A stretch of DNA of 12,443 nt from an uncultured Kangiella sp. (GTDB lineage: Bacteria; Pseudomonadota; Gammaproteobacteria; Enterobacterales; DSM-103792): positions 1-12,443 of the forward strand of contig CAMLNB010000101.1 of the NCBI GenBank assembly GCA_946481205.1. Direction: 5' to 3'. The translations under genes and the position numbers were made by a program. This document shows, piece after piece, positions 1-6,542 of this stretch. A model generated the notes under the pieces. That model was not told the DNA's origin. It did no database searches and saw only the letters and a list, made by a program, of their open reading frames with translations. Numbering within the stretch: position 1 is the stretch's first letter; the number at the start of each line of letters is the position of its first letter.

Positions 1-1
1 G

Positions 2-325
2 ATGCTGTTGATGAGGATGCTGTGCTTTTCATGGTTCTTGGTAATGGCCGGGTGTGCCAGTTCCACTGCCGTTACCAACGACAGCTCGCCTGATGACCGG
101 GAGGTCACTTTTGCTTGTATGAACGGCGAAACCATAGCGGTGCGGTTCTTCCCGGCGCAGGGTGTGGCAGTGCTGGTGCGCAACGGCAACACCATCGAGT
201 TGCAGCAGCAGCCGACGGGCTCGGGTTTTCTGTACAGCAACGGTCCAAACACCATTCGTGGCAAAGGCGATGAGCTGATGCTGGAGATTGGTCGGATGGT
301 GCCGGTGCCGTGCAAGGCTCGCTGA
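2..325 (+). CDS. MliC-like lysozyme-inhibitor lipoprotein (5' end may extend upstream of window)
   Basis: Small lipoprotein of about 107 residues, probably a membrane-bound inhibitor of c-type lysozyme that protects periplasmic peptidoglycan. A short hydrophobic leader ends in a lipobox-like MAGC with the lipidated Cys at residue 18, followed by a Ser/Thr/Asp-rich linker and a compact beta domain (about 34-105). The domain carries a Cys pair (C39, C104), an SGFLY motif with S74, and a GKGDE motif with K88. From family knowledge, the Pseudomonas aeruginosa MliC uses a Ser and a Lys in these two motifs to contact lysozyme, and the 14-residue spacing here matches. ATGs at 2, 11 and 17 are all possible starts; upstream sequence is missing, so the true start is undecided. 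The next gene begins 63 bases downstream on the same strand. Confidence 0.8.
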   Translation: MLLMRMLCFSWFLVMAGCASSTAVTNDSSPDDREVTFACMNGETIAVRFFPAQGVAVLVRNGNTIELQQQPTGSGFLYSNGPNTIRGKGDELMLEIGRMVPVPCKAR

Positions 326-388
326 CGCATTGGTCCGGTGTCTGTGTGGTGGCGGTTTGCTGCTTGCGCAGAGTGATGGAGTGAACGA

Positions 389-1156
389 TTGAATTCGAAC
401 AAAGCCGCGGGTGCTGCGCAGAGCGGTTGGCGATTGCTGGTGTTGCTGATAATGGTGGTCGGCTCATTGTGGCTGATGTTGGCGCAAGCGCCGTTTGGTC
501 AGGACCTGGCTTATCACCGCTTTGTCGACAGCCGGATGTTTCTTGGCATTCCCAATGGCTTGAATGTGCTGTCGAACGTGCCGTTCCTGCTGGTGGGTCT
601 TGCCGGTTTGCGCTTCTGTTGGCGGCAAACCGCGTTGCCGCTGCGCACGGCCTGGCTGACGTTCTTCGCTGGCGTTGCTGCGGTTAGTTTGGGCTCAGCG
701 TATTACCACTGGGCTCCGGACAACTGGACACTGGTCTGGGACCGGCTGCCGATGACGGTGGGTTTCATGGGCTTGTTTGTCGCGTTGCTGGCGGAGTATG
801 TCAGCGTGCGATTGGCGCGCTGGTTGTTGCTGCCGGCTTTGCTGGTGGGTGCGGTCAGTGTGATCCACTGGTATCAGTTCGACGATCTGCGATTCTACTA
901 CTGGGTGCAACTGGCGCCGATGCTGGTGGTGCCAACCCTGATGCTGTTGTTCCCGGCGCGTTACAGTCATCACAGTTTGCTGTTGGTGACCTTGGGATGC
1001 TATCTGCTGGCGAAATACGTTGAGCACCAGGATGCCGCGATTTTTGCGCTGAGTGGCCAGCTGATCAGCGGCCATTCGATCAAGCATCTGTTGGCGGCAT
1101 TGGCTTGTTGGGCCGTATTGCAGATGCTGCATCGGCGCCGAGCGCTCGCAGCGTGA
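389..1156 (+). CDS. Alkaline ceramidase-like integral membrane hydrolase (CREST superfamily)
   Basis: A 255-residue, very hydrophobic protein with about seven predicted membrane helices, resembling the alkaline (phyto)ceramidase family of zinc-dependent amide hydrolases. Visible signature: S103-x3-H107 within SAYYHW, D118 in WDRLP, and H229-x3-H233 in SGHSIKHLL near the C-terminus. These fit the Ser/His/Asp plus two C-terminal His expected of the CREST superfamily metal site. The start is TTG at 389: GGAG at 378-381 lies 7 bases upstream, and no in-frame ATG precedes the first helix. The substrate cannot be read from sequence; ceramide or another N-acyl lipid is possible. It ends just before the hydrolase gene, so co-transcription with the neighbours on both sides is likely. 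Confidence 0.8.
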   Translation: MNSNKAAGAAQSGWRLLVLLIMVVGSLWLMLAQAPFGQDLAYHRFVDSRMFLGIPNGLNVLSNVPFLLVGLAGLRFCWRQTALPLRTAWLTFFAGVAAVSLGSAYYHWAPDNWTLVWDRLPMTVGFMGLFVALLAEYVSVRLARWLLLPALLVGAVSVIHWYQFDDLRFYYWVQLAPMLVVPTLMLLFPARYSHHSLLLVTLGCYLLAKYVEHQDAAIFALSGQLISGHSIKHLLAALACWAVLQMLHRRRALAA

Positions 1157-1192
1157 ATGTGGTCGGGGACCGGAACGATGACAGGAGTCAAT

Positions 1193-2215
1193 GTGGAGAA
1201 TCACGCTGGCAAGCGTTGGTGGCGATGGTTGGTCCGGATACTTGGCGGTTCGGTGCTGCTGGTGCTTGCGGGCTATTTGGCGTTCCAGCTGAGCCCATGG
1301 CCGGGTGCGTTGCTGATTCGTTTTGCATTTGATCGTGAGGCAGTGGCTGTCGCTGCTGCACAAGCCAAATATGTGCCGGCCGGGCTAAGCGAACAGCGCA
1401 ATATCCGTTATGACCAGACCGATGCCGACGCCTTACTCGATGTCTTTGTGCCACAAGCACAGCAAACGCTCGCGATGTCGCGTCCAACGATTGTCTGGAT
1501 TCATGGTGGCGGTTATGTCTCAGGCAGCAAAGACCAGATCGCCAACTATGCACGGGTAATGGCCGGGCAAGGGTATGCCGTGGTCGGCGTCGGTTATTCG
1601 ATTGCGCCGGGTGCAACCTATCCGACGCCGCTCTTGCAAGTGAACCGCGCACTGACGTATCTGAAAGCCAATGCGGCTACCTTGCCAATAAATGGTAAGC
1701 AGTTTGTGCTGGCCGGCGATTCCGCAGGCGCACACATGGCAGCGCAGTTGGCCGCCGCATTCAGCTCGCCAGAGTATGCAAGCTTGCTTGGATTGCAGCC
1801 GGCGTTGACCACAGGTGAACTGCGCGGCGTAGTGCTGTATTGCGGACCTTACGATATCCGGAACGTGAATCTGGACAGCCCATTCGGTGGTTTCATGCAT
1901 ACCGTGCTGTGGGCTTACAGCGGCAGCCAATCGTTCCAAACCGATGCCCGTTTCGCCACTGCCAGCGTGATCGAGCATCTTACGCCCGGGTTTCCGCCAG
2001 CGTTTATTTCTGCTGGCAACGCCGATCCGCTGGAGCCACATTCGCATGCGTTGGCGCAGGCTCTGCTGGTGCAGGGTGTGCCGGTGCAGACCCTGTTTTT
2101 TCCGCGCGACTTCTCCCCGGGGTTGCCGCACGAGTATCAGTTCGTGCTGGATACCGCACCGGCGCAGCAGGCGCTGCAAACCTCGCTGAGTTTCTTGCGC
2201 TCGCTGGAGCGCTGA
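1193..2215 (+). CDS. Membrane-anchored alpha/beta hydrolase (HGGG-type esterase/lipase)
   Basis: A carboxylesterase-like serine hydrolase with an N-terminal signal anchor. Counting from GTG 1193 (340 residues), a basic start (KRWWRW) precedes a membrane segment at about 13-33. The oxyanion-hole motif HGGGY begins at H104, the nucleophile elbow GDSAG has S177, the acid is probably D278 (GNADPLEP), and the base H313 (LPHEY). This is a complete triad in the usual order for the BD-FAE/HSL-like group. Start choice: GTG 1193 has AGGAG five bases upstream. ATG 1157 (directly after the previous stop) and ATG 1178 are in frame but have weaker ribosome sites. The active domain probably faces the periplasm. 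Proximity to the ceramidase-like gene suggests a lipid or ester substrate, but this is inference. Confidence 0.87.
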   Translation: MENHAGKRWWRWLVRILGGSVLLVLAGYLAFQLSPWPGALLIRFAFDREAVAVAAAQAKYVPAGLSEQRNIRYDQTDADALLDVFVPQAQQTLAMSRPTIVWIHGGGYVSGSKDQIANYARVMAGQGYAVVGVGYSIAPGATYPTPLLQVNRALTYLKANAATLPINGKQFVLAGDSAGAHMAAQLAAAFSSPEYASLLGLQPALTTGELRGVVLYCGPYDIRNVNLDSPFGGFMHTVLWAYSGSQSFQTDARFATASVIEHLTPGFPPAFISAGNADPLEPHSHALAQALLVQGVPVQTLFFPRDFSPGLPHEYQFVLDTAPAQQALQTSLSFLRSLER

Positions 2216-2224
2216 AGCACACCA

Positions 2225-3037
2225 CTATGGTTGCTTGTGCAGGCTGTCGAGCAAGCCTTCGACCTGCATGGCGCGAAATGCCGCATCAAAACGCGGCTGT
2301 TCCGTAACCCACGGTGAGTGTTTGCTGATCATCAGGAAATGCTGAATTTTGCTCAGTTCATTTGGCAACATGATGACTTGATTATCCAGCTGCAGTTGCC
2401 GAATCAAGCGTAACGTATCGATATCGGTTTGAATGAACAAGTCACCACGGCCCGAGGCCAGTTTGCGCAGTACGGCGCTGGGATCTTCAGACCATTCCAC
2501 GGTGATCCCCGCCGGCAGCAAATGGTTTTTCACCCAGCCATCACCACGATAGGTCAATACCCGATAGGGTTTCAGCTCGGCGATGGTTCTCACCCGTTTG
2601 AGGTCGGCAAGCTTGGCGTGTGTCGCCAGGGTGAAAATGACGAGGCGGGAGGTCAAGACCGGTTCATTACCGGCGACGGTATAGCTGGCGCGGTCTGCAT
2701 TTTTTGTTGCAAGAAAGGCGTCGCGCTGGCCGGTTCTGACCATCAACTGTGCGCGTTCCCATGGCGCGCTGTCGCAGACCATCTTGACGCCGGCGCGCCT
2801 GGTCAGTGCCTCGCGCAGAATCTCGCCGGCAAAGCTCTGGCATTGATCTTCGGTGGACTCTTCACCAAAGACGATGCGCAGCGGTGGCAACGATGGCGGT
2901 GTCGAGAGCAGCAGCTCCGGTTCGTTGGCGTCGCTGGTAGCCAGTGCAAGCATGACCAGCAGGACCAGCGGATAGCGCCGGTGCCAACGAACAGATCCCC
3001 GCTTTGCGGGGCAGCTTCTCATCTGCCACCTTGCCAT
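2225..3037 (-). CDS. Periplasmic solute-binding-like protein (SBP_bac_3 type), no transporter partner nearby
   Basis: A 270-residue protein with an N-terminal signal peptide: a basic stretch (RWHRRYP), a hydrophobic core, and a likely cleavage after TSDA at residue 37. The rest resembles family 3 extracellular solute-binding proteins (amino-acid ABC type). It has an early IVFGE strand, a Cys pair (C66, C88) that could form a disulfide, a PWERA helix, and the late F-x-M-I-S-K-H and F-x-A-A-F-x-x-M features common in this group. The start at 3037 is chosen because GGAG sits 6 bases upstream; an in-frame ATG at 3079 lacks a ribosome site, and one at 3022 is another alternative. No permease or ATPase gene adjoins, so a sensing or non-transport role is possible. 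It converges on the upstream hydrolase gene with nine bases between stops. Confidence 0.78.
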   Translation of the reverse strand: MARWQMRSCPAKRGSVRWHRRYPLVLLVMLALATSDANEPELLLSTPPSLPPLRIVFGEESTEDQCQSFAGEILREALTRRAGVKMVCDSAPWERAQLMVRTGQRDAFLATKNADRASYTVAGNEPVLTSRLVIFTLATHAKLADLKRVRTIAELKPYRVLTYRGDGWVKNHLLPAGITVEWSEDPSAVLRKLASGRGDLFIQTDIDTLRLIRQLQLDNQVIMLPNELSKIQHFLMISKHSPWVTEQPRFDAAFRAMQVEGLLDSLHKQP

Positions 3038-3186
3038 GGGTTGCTCCGCGCGGCTGGAATTCCCTGCAGTATGGCCCATGGCGACAGATCGGTATGGCCA
3101 ACTTGCCGGTTGTCAGGCTCGACGGCTGCCGTGTTCTCACATAGGCTGGTCGCCGGTTGCATAGACTGCATGCTGGTGAGGTGCTT

Positions 3187-3729
3187 ATGTCGGCAGGGAC
3201 TGCTTTGGTCATTATTGACGTACAGCGCGCGTTGTTTGAAACGACACCGCCACCGGTTGACGTCGCCACCGTCATTCAACATATCAACCTGCTGAGTGCG
3301 CGGGCCCGGGCGGTGGGTGTGCCGGTGATTTTTGTGCAGCACGAGAAGGCAGCTAGCCCGCTGGCGTTTGCCTCTGAAGGCTGGCAGCTGGTAAGCGAGT
3401 TGGCGGTCCAACCAGGGGATTTGGTGGTGCGAAAAACCACTCCGGATTCGTTTTTGCGGACGGAGTTACAGGACTTATTGATGGCCCGTGCCATCGAACG
3501 CTTGGTGATCTGTGGGTATGCCTCGGAATTCTGCGTAGACACCACCACACGTCGCGCAGCTGCGCTCGGATACGCCGTCGTGCTCGCCGCCGATGCGCAC
3601 ACCACCCACGACAAGCCACATGCCAATGCCGCTCAAATCCGCGCTCACGAAAACGCGACGTTGCCAAACATCACCAGCTTTGGCCCGCGTATCGAAGCGA
3701 CTCTGACGGCGGACATCGCGTTCGTTTGA
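3187..3729 (+). CDS. Isochorismatase-family cysteine hydrolase
   Basis: A 180-residue cytoplasmic hydrolase of the isochorismatase/nicotinamidase-like superfamily. The triad is visible: D11 in LVIIDVQ, K83 in VVRKTTPDSF, and C116 in SEFCVDTT. The cis-peptide region before the Cys and the LGY-x-V-V-L-A-A-D-A-H strand are also typical. Members hydrolyse amides or enol ethers (nicotinamide, isochorismate, streptothricin lactam), and the substrate cannot be assigned from motifs. The start is ATG 3187, with GAGG five bases upstream; an in-frame ATG at 3157 would add ten residues but lacks a good ribosome site. It is divergent from the solute-binding-like gene, with about 150 bases between starts, and is followed 56 bases later by the DUF1801 gene. 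Confidence 0.9.
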   Translation: MSAGTALVIIDVQRALFETTPPPVDVATVIQHINLLSARARAVGVPVIFVQHEKAASPLAFASEGWQLVSELAVQPGDLVVRKTTPDSFLRTELQDLLMARAIERLVICGYASEFCVDTTTRRAAALGYAVVLAADAHTTHDKPHANAAQIRAHENATLPNITSFGPRIEATLTADIAFV

Positions 3730-3785
3730 GCATGGGCTAGGGCGCCGGCTGGGCACGGTGCAGCAACGACGGGGATAGCACCGGT

Positions 3786-4202
3786 ATGGCAACGCGAAAA
3801 TCGGACACACGCAAGCTGACTGCCGCAGAGGACCGCGCGGCTGTTGATTCCTTCATGCAATCCTTGTCGCATCCCCATAAGCCGGCCATTGAAGTGCTGC
3901 GGCGCCTGATTTGTAGTGCAGATCACCGCATCGCTGAAGGCATCAAATGGAACGCGCCCAGTTTTCGCAGCCACGAATATTTTGCCACCGTGCATTTGCG
4001 CGCCAAGGAAGGTATCGGCCTGATTCTGCATCTCGGCGCCAAGGCCCGCGCAGGTGAAATGGCGCCCATCGCTGATCCAGACGCGTTGTTGACGTGGCTG
4101 GGCAAGGATCGGGCAATGGTAAGTTTCGCAGATGCCGATGAGGTCCACGCCAAGAGCCGCGCGTTGACGGCGATACTGAAACAATGGCTGGAACAGGTTT
4201 GA
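3786..4202 (+). CDS. DUF1801 domain-containing protein
   Basis: A 138-residue soluble protein matching the DUF1801 (YdhG-like) fold. An N-terminal helix pair (about 14-50) leads to the hallmark IKWNAPSF segment (53-60), a beta region with HLRAKEGIGLILHLG (70-84), and a C-terminal helix. The biochemical role of the family is not settled; some members have been linked to iron delivery and others only annotated as DUF. There is no signal peptide or membrane helix. The ribosome site is weak: GGGGA lies upstream but farther than usual. It may be co-transcribed with the preceding cysteine hydrolase, 56 bases away, and converges on the LysR gene. Confidence 0.87.
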   Translation: MATRKSDTRKLTAAEDRAAVDSFMQSLSHPHKPAIEVLRRLICSADHRIAEGIKWNAPSFRSHEYFATVHLRAKEGIGLILHLGAKARAGEMAPIADPDALLTWLGKDRAMVSFADADEVHAKSRALTAILKQWLEQV

Positions 4203-4333
4203 GGGCGTGGTCGATTTATCTGTCGTGGACCACTGACGTGCAGCGACCCTGCTTATTTATTTGGTGTCTTTTTCTTCCGTAAAACCGATGGTGTCGTCAG
4301 AAAGATGCTTCGCCCGCATTTTTAGGCCGTAGG

Positions 4334-5257
4334 TCAGGAATCGTGCAAGCTGGCGGGAAAAACGTGGTTGTTGGCAAAGTGCTTGAGCAGATGGTCATGC
4401 ACGATGCGCACACGTGCAGGCACCGGACCACGTTGCGGCCGGTACAAAAATAGATCCCATGGTGGCGGTGCGTGCGCGGTCAGTACACTGACCAATTCGC
4501 CGGTTTGCAGATGCGGTATCGCGAGATAGCCCGGCAATTGGCCATAGGCCAAACCAGCGAGCACGGCCTGCAATTCCGTTTCCGGATCGTCGCAAATAAA
4601 CGCCGGTGCTTCCGGAAACAGCGTTTGCCCTTGCCGGAACAGCCAGGGCCAGGCGCGACCGTTTTTGCGATCGACCAGCGCCGATAAGGGTTTGCTGTGC
4701 AGATCGGCCAGCTGTTCGGGGGCCGTGGTGCGGGCGAGCAATTCCGGGGTCGCCACCACATAGAACGGCACCTTGGCGGCACTCTTGGCGATGTAACGGC
4801 GATCACGAATCGGCCCGATGCGAATGCCGAGATCAATCTGGGCCCGCACCGAATCGGTCAGCTCGTCTTCCAACTGCAGTTTCAGCTGTAGCTGTGGGTA
4901 TTCGCGCAACAGCGGTTCGAGCATGCTCACCAGAAAACGGCGACCGATTGAGCGCGGCGCGGTGATGCCAACGCGGCCATCGACTTGCGCCGGCTTGTGC
5001 CGGGTATTGTGCTGAAACAATGCGTCCAGTTCATGCAGCGCCGCGCGCGCTTGCTCGGCAAATTGTTGACCGTAGCTGGTGATGCGAATCTGCCGGGTAT
5101 TGCGATGGAACAGCAATTCGCCCAGTTGCTGCTCCAGCGTCTGAATCGCGCGCGTTACCGTTTGCGGCGAGGTTGCCAGCCGGGTCGCCGCGTCGCGGAA
5201 GCTGCTGGATTCGGCAGCGATGCAGAAAATGCGGAGCAGGTCGGCCCGGCTGTGCAT
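4334..5257 (-). CDS. LysR-family transcriptional regulator
   Basis: A 307-residue LysR-type regulator of typical family length. The N-terminal winged helix-turn-helix (about 5-64) contains F-R-D-A-A-T-R-L and S-P-Q-T-V-T-R-A-I-Q-T-L-E, the standard recognition-helix pattern, followed by a linker helix and a type 2 periplasmic-binding-like effector domain (about 92-298). LGELLFHRNTR corresponds to the usual LG-x-LF-x-R wing. The start is ATG 5257; AGGA lies ten bases upstream. It is transcribed away from the SDR gene across a shared 216-base region, the classic arrangement in which a LysR protein controls its divergent neighbour and itself. The effector is unknown. Confidence 0.93.
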   Translation of the reverse strand: MHSRADLLRIFCIAAESSSFRDAATRLATSPQTVTRAIQTLEQQLGELLFHRNTRQIRITSYGQQFAEQARAALHELDALFQHNTRHKPAQVDGRVGITAPRSIGRRFLVSMLEPLLREYPQLQLKLQLEDELTDSVRAQIDLGIRIGPIRDRRYIAKSAAKVPFYVVATPELLARTTAPEQLADLHSKPLSALVDRKNGRAWPWLFRQGQTLFPEAPAFICDDPETELQAVLAGLAYGQLPGYLAIPHLQTGELVSVLTAHAPPPWDLFLYRPQRGPVPARVRIVHDHLLKHFANNHVFPASLHDS

Positions 5258-5335
5258 GGCAGAGGATTCCTGTGTTGCGACGCTTTTCCCCCGATAACCG
5301 CCGCTCTGAAGACGCCGGGAGCAGCGTCCTCAGTG

Positions 5336-5375
5336 TTCCAGTAAATGGAATAGCCAAATCCTATTTATTCCATTT
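5336..5375. promoter_or_regulatory. Candidate LysR-type operator between lysR and SDR genes
   Basis: The region holds TTCCA-N5-TGGAA (5336-5350), a perfect palindrome that also satisfies the LysR T-N11-A rule (T5337, A5349). A second TTCCA follows at 5368-5372. The last two half-sites form a perfect 10-bp inverted repeat, AAATGGAATA (5343-5352) with TATTCCATTT (5366-5375), 13 bases apart. A smaller TAG-N7-CTA (5351-5363) sits between them. Placement roughly midway between the two divergent starts, with half-sites on one helical face, fits a LysR recognition site plus activation site. Binding is inferred, not shown. Confidence 0.62.
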
Positions 5376-5473
5376 TCATCCGAAAGTCCAGGCTGCAGAC
5401 TTTGCCTCGAACGCCGGTCAGCTCCGTGAAGGGGAGTCAGGATGCGGCGACCAATCGAACCGAGGAGAGCATC

Positions 5474-6217
5474 ATGACGAACGGCATTGCAGGCAAAGTG
5501 GTAGTGATTACCGGCGCGAGTAGCGGTCTGGGCGAAGCGACAGCGCGTCACTTGGCGGGATTGGGGGCCAAGCTGGTGTTGGCGGCCCGTCGGCGCGAAC
5601 GGCTGGACGCGCTGGTGCAGGAGCTGGCCGCGAGCGGTGCGCAGGCGCTGGCGGTCACCACCGACGTCAGCCGCGGCGATGACGTTGAGGCGCTGATTGC
5701 CGGCGCGGTCAAACATTTTGGTCGAGTCGATGTGCTGATCAACAACGCCGGCTTCATGGCGATTGCGCCGCTCAGCGAAACCAAGGTTAGCGAGTGGGAC
5801 CGGATGATCGACATCAACATCAAAGGCGTGCTGTATGGCATCGCTGCTGCCTTGCCGGTGTTTCAGGCGCAGAACAGCGGTCATTTCATCAACATTGCCT
5901 CGGTTGCCGGGACCAAGGTTTTTAGCCCGGGTGGCACGGTATATAGCGGTACCAAGTTTGCGGTGCGGGCGATTTCGGAAGGGCTGCGCCACGAAGTCGG
6001 CAAGTCGATTCGGACCACGGTGATCTCGCCGGGTGCAGTCGATTCTGAGCTGAAGCTGGGCAGTTCGCATGAGGCGAGCATCAAAGCCGTCGGCGAGTTT
6101 TATCAGCAGGCGATTCCGGCCGACTCGGTCGCACGTGCTATCGCGTTTGCCATCGCGCAACCGGCTGATGTCGATATCAGTGAAGTGGTGCTGCGGCCGA
6201 CCGCACAGGAGTTCTGA
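5474..6217 (+). CDS. Classical short-chain dehydrogenase/reductase (SDR), probably NADP(H)-dependent
   Basis: A 247-residue cytoplasmic oxidoreductase of the classical SDR family. The cofactor motif TGASSGLG spans 13-20, followed by A-A-R-R at the end of the second strand (R39/R40), which favours NADP(H). NNAG starts at N90, the catalytic Ser is S143 in NIASVAG, and the Y157-x3-K161 pair is in YSGTK. All catalytic residues are present. The start is ATG 5474, with AGGAG six bases upstream; an in-frame ATG at 5402 would add 24 residues lacking a fold and lies in the regulatory region. The C-terminus matches the YdfG-like/serine dehydrogenase-like subgroup in length. The substrate is unknown. 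Likely controlled by the divergent LysR regulator, and ended by an intrinsic terminator. Confidence 0.93.
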   Translation: MTNGIAGKVVVITGASSGLGEATARHLAGLGAKLVLAARRRERLDALVQELAASGAQALAVTTDVSRGDDVEALIAGAVKHFGRVDVLINNAGFMAIAPLSETKVSEWDRMIDINIKGVLYGIAAALPVFQAQNSGHFINIASVAGTKVFSPGGTVYSGTKFAVRAISEGLRHEVGKSIRTTVISPGAVDSELKLGSSHEASIKAVGEFYQQAIPADSVARAIAFAIAQPADVDISEVVLRPTAQEF

Positions 6218-6237
6218 GCATCGGTTCGACGGCGGCT

Positions 6238-6273
6238 AAAAAAAGGCGAGCGCAATGATGGCTCGCCTTTTTT
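6238..6273 (+). terminator. Rho-independent terminator after the SDR gene
   Basis: A perfect 7-bp GC-rich stem, GGCGAGC (6245-6251) with GCTCGCC (6261-6267), encloses a 9-base loop. Seven A residues precede it and six T residues follow. This is a textbook intrinsic terminator 20 bases after the SDR stop, and the A-tract means it could also act on the other strand. Confidence 0.93.
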
Positions 6274-6542
6274 CTTGTCGCCATTTCGCCGCAATCCCGT
6301 TTGGTTCCGCGACACACAATAGCTCCACAAAGCCATCACATTCTCCGACATCGTGAGGCAACGATGGTTTACCGGTGTCTGCTGGCAATCTGCAGGAACT
6401 GCACTCACGAGCTCGCTTCCAAGCTGCGCCTTTTCGGGGCGGCGTGTGGATGGCTGGTGAGCGTGCGGGGTTCGCGTCTTGCGTGTTTCAACGCACTCCA
6501 TGACCCATTTTCCCTTTACAACAGATCAAACAGGGGTGTGTG
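6274..6542 (+). other. Upstream region of the DUF4397 gene; possible small ORF only
   Basis: No well-supported gene lies in this stretch between the terminator and the lipoprotein gene. The one candidate is a 59-codon reading frame from ATG 6364, with GAGG five bases upstream, whose TGA at 6541-6543 overlaps the next ATG as TGATG. Its product is Cys-rich at scattered positions with no recognised domain, so it may be chance. A promoter for the lipoprotein gene must lie here or farther upstream; I see no convincing -35/-10 pair. Confidence 0.4.

Noticed and set aside
695..1363. Long minus-strand open frame of about 222 codons opposite the ceramidase-like gene
   Set aside because: It is Gln/Arg/His-rich with no recognisable fold and lies antisense to a well-supported membrane protein; it is a GC-rich frame shadow.
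4207..4233. GTGGTC/GACCAC inverted repeat after the DUF1801 gene as a terminator
   Set aside because: The stem is only six pairs with a 15-base loop, and the nearest T-rich stretch is too far downstream for a convincing intrinsic terminator.
5311..5328. GACGC-N8-GCGTC inverted repeat in the lysR upstream region as a separate operator
   Set aside because: Five-bp arms in GC-rich DNA are weak evidence; the nearby TTCCA array explains regulation better.
5402..5473. Longer N-terminus for the SDR from ATG 5402
   Set aside because: The extra 24 residues precede the standard SDR start, the region has no ribosome site for that ATG, and AGGAG is ideally placed for ATG 5474.
5330..6160. Minus-strand open frame of about 276 codons opposite the SDR
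   Set aside because: The SDR on the plus strand has complete catalytic motifs and a ribosome site; the antisense frame is Arg/His-rich noise.
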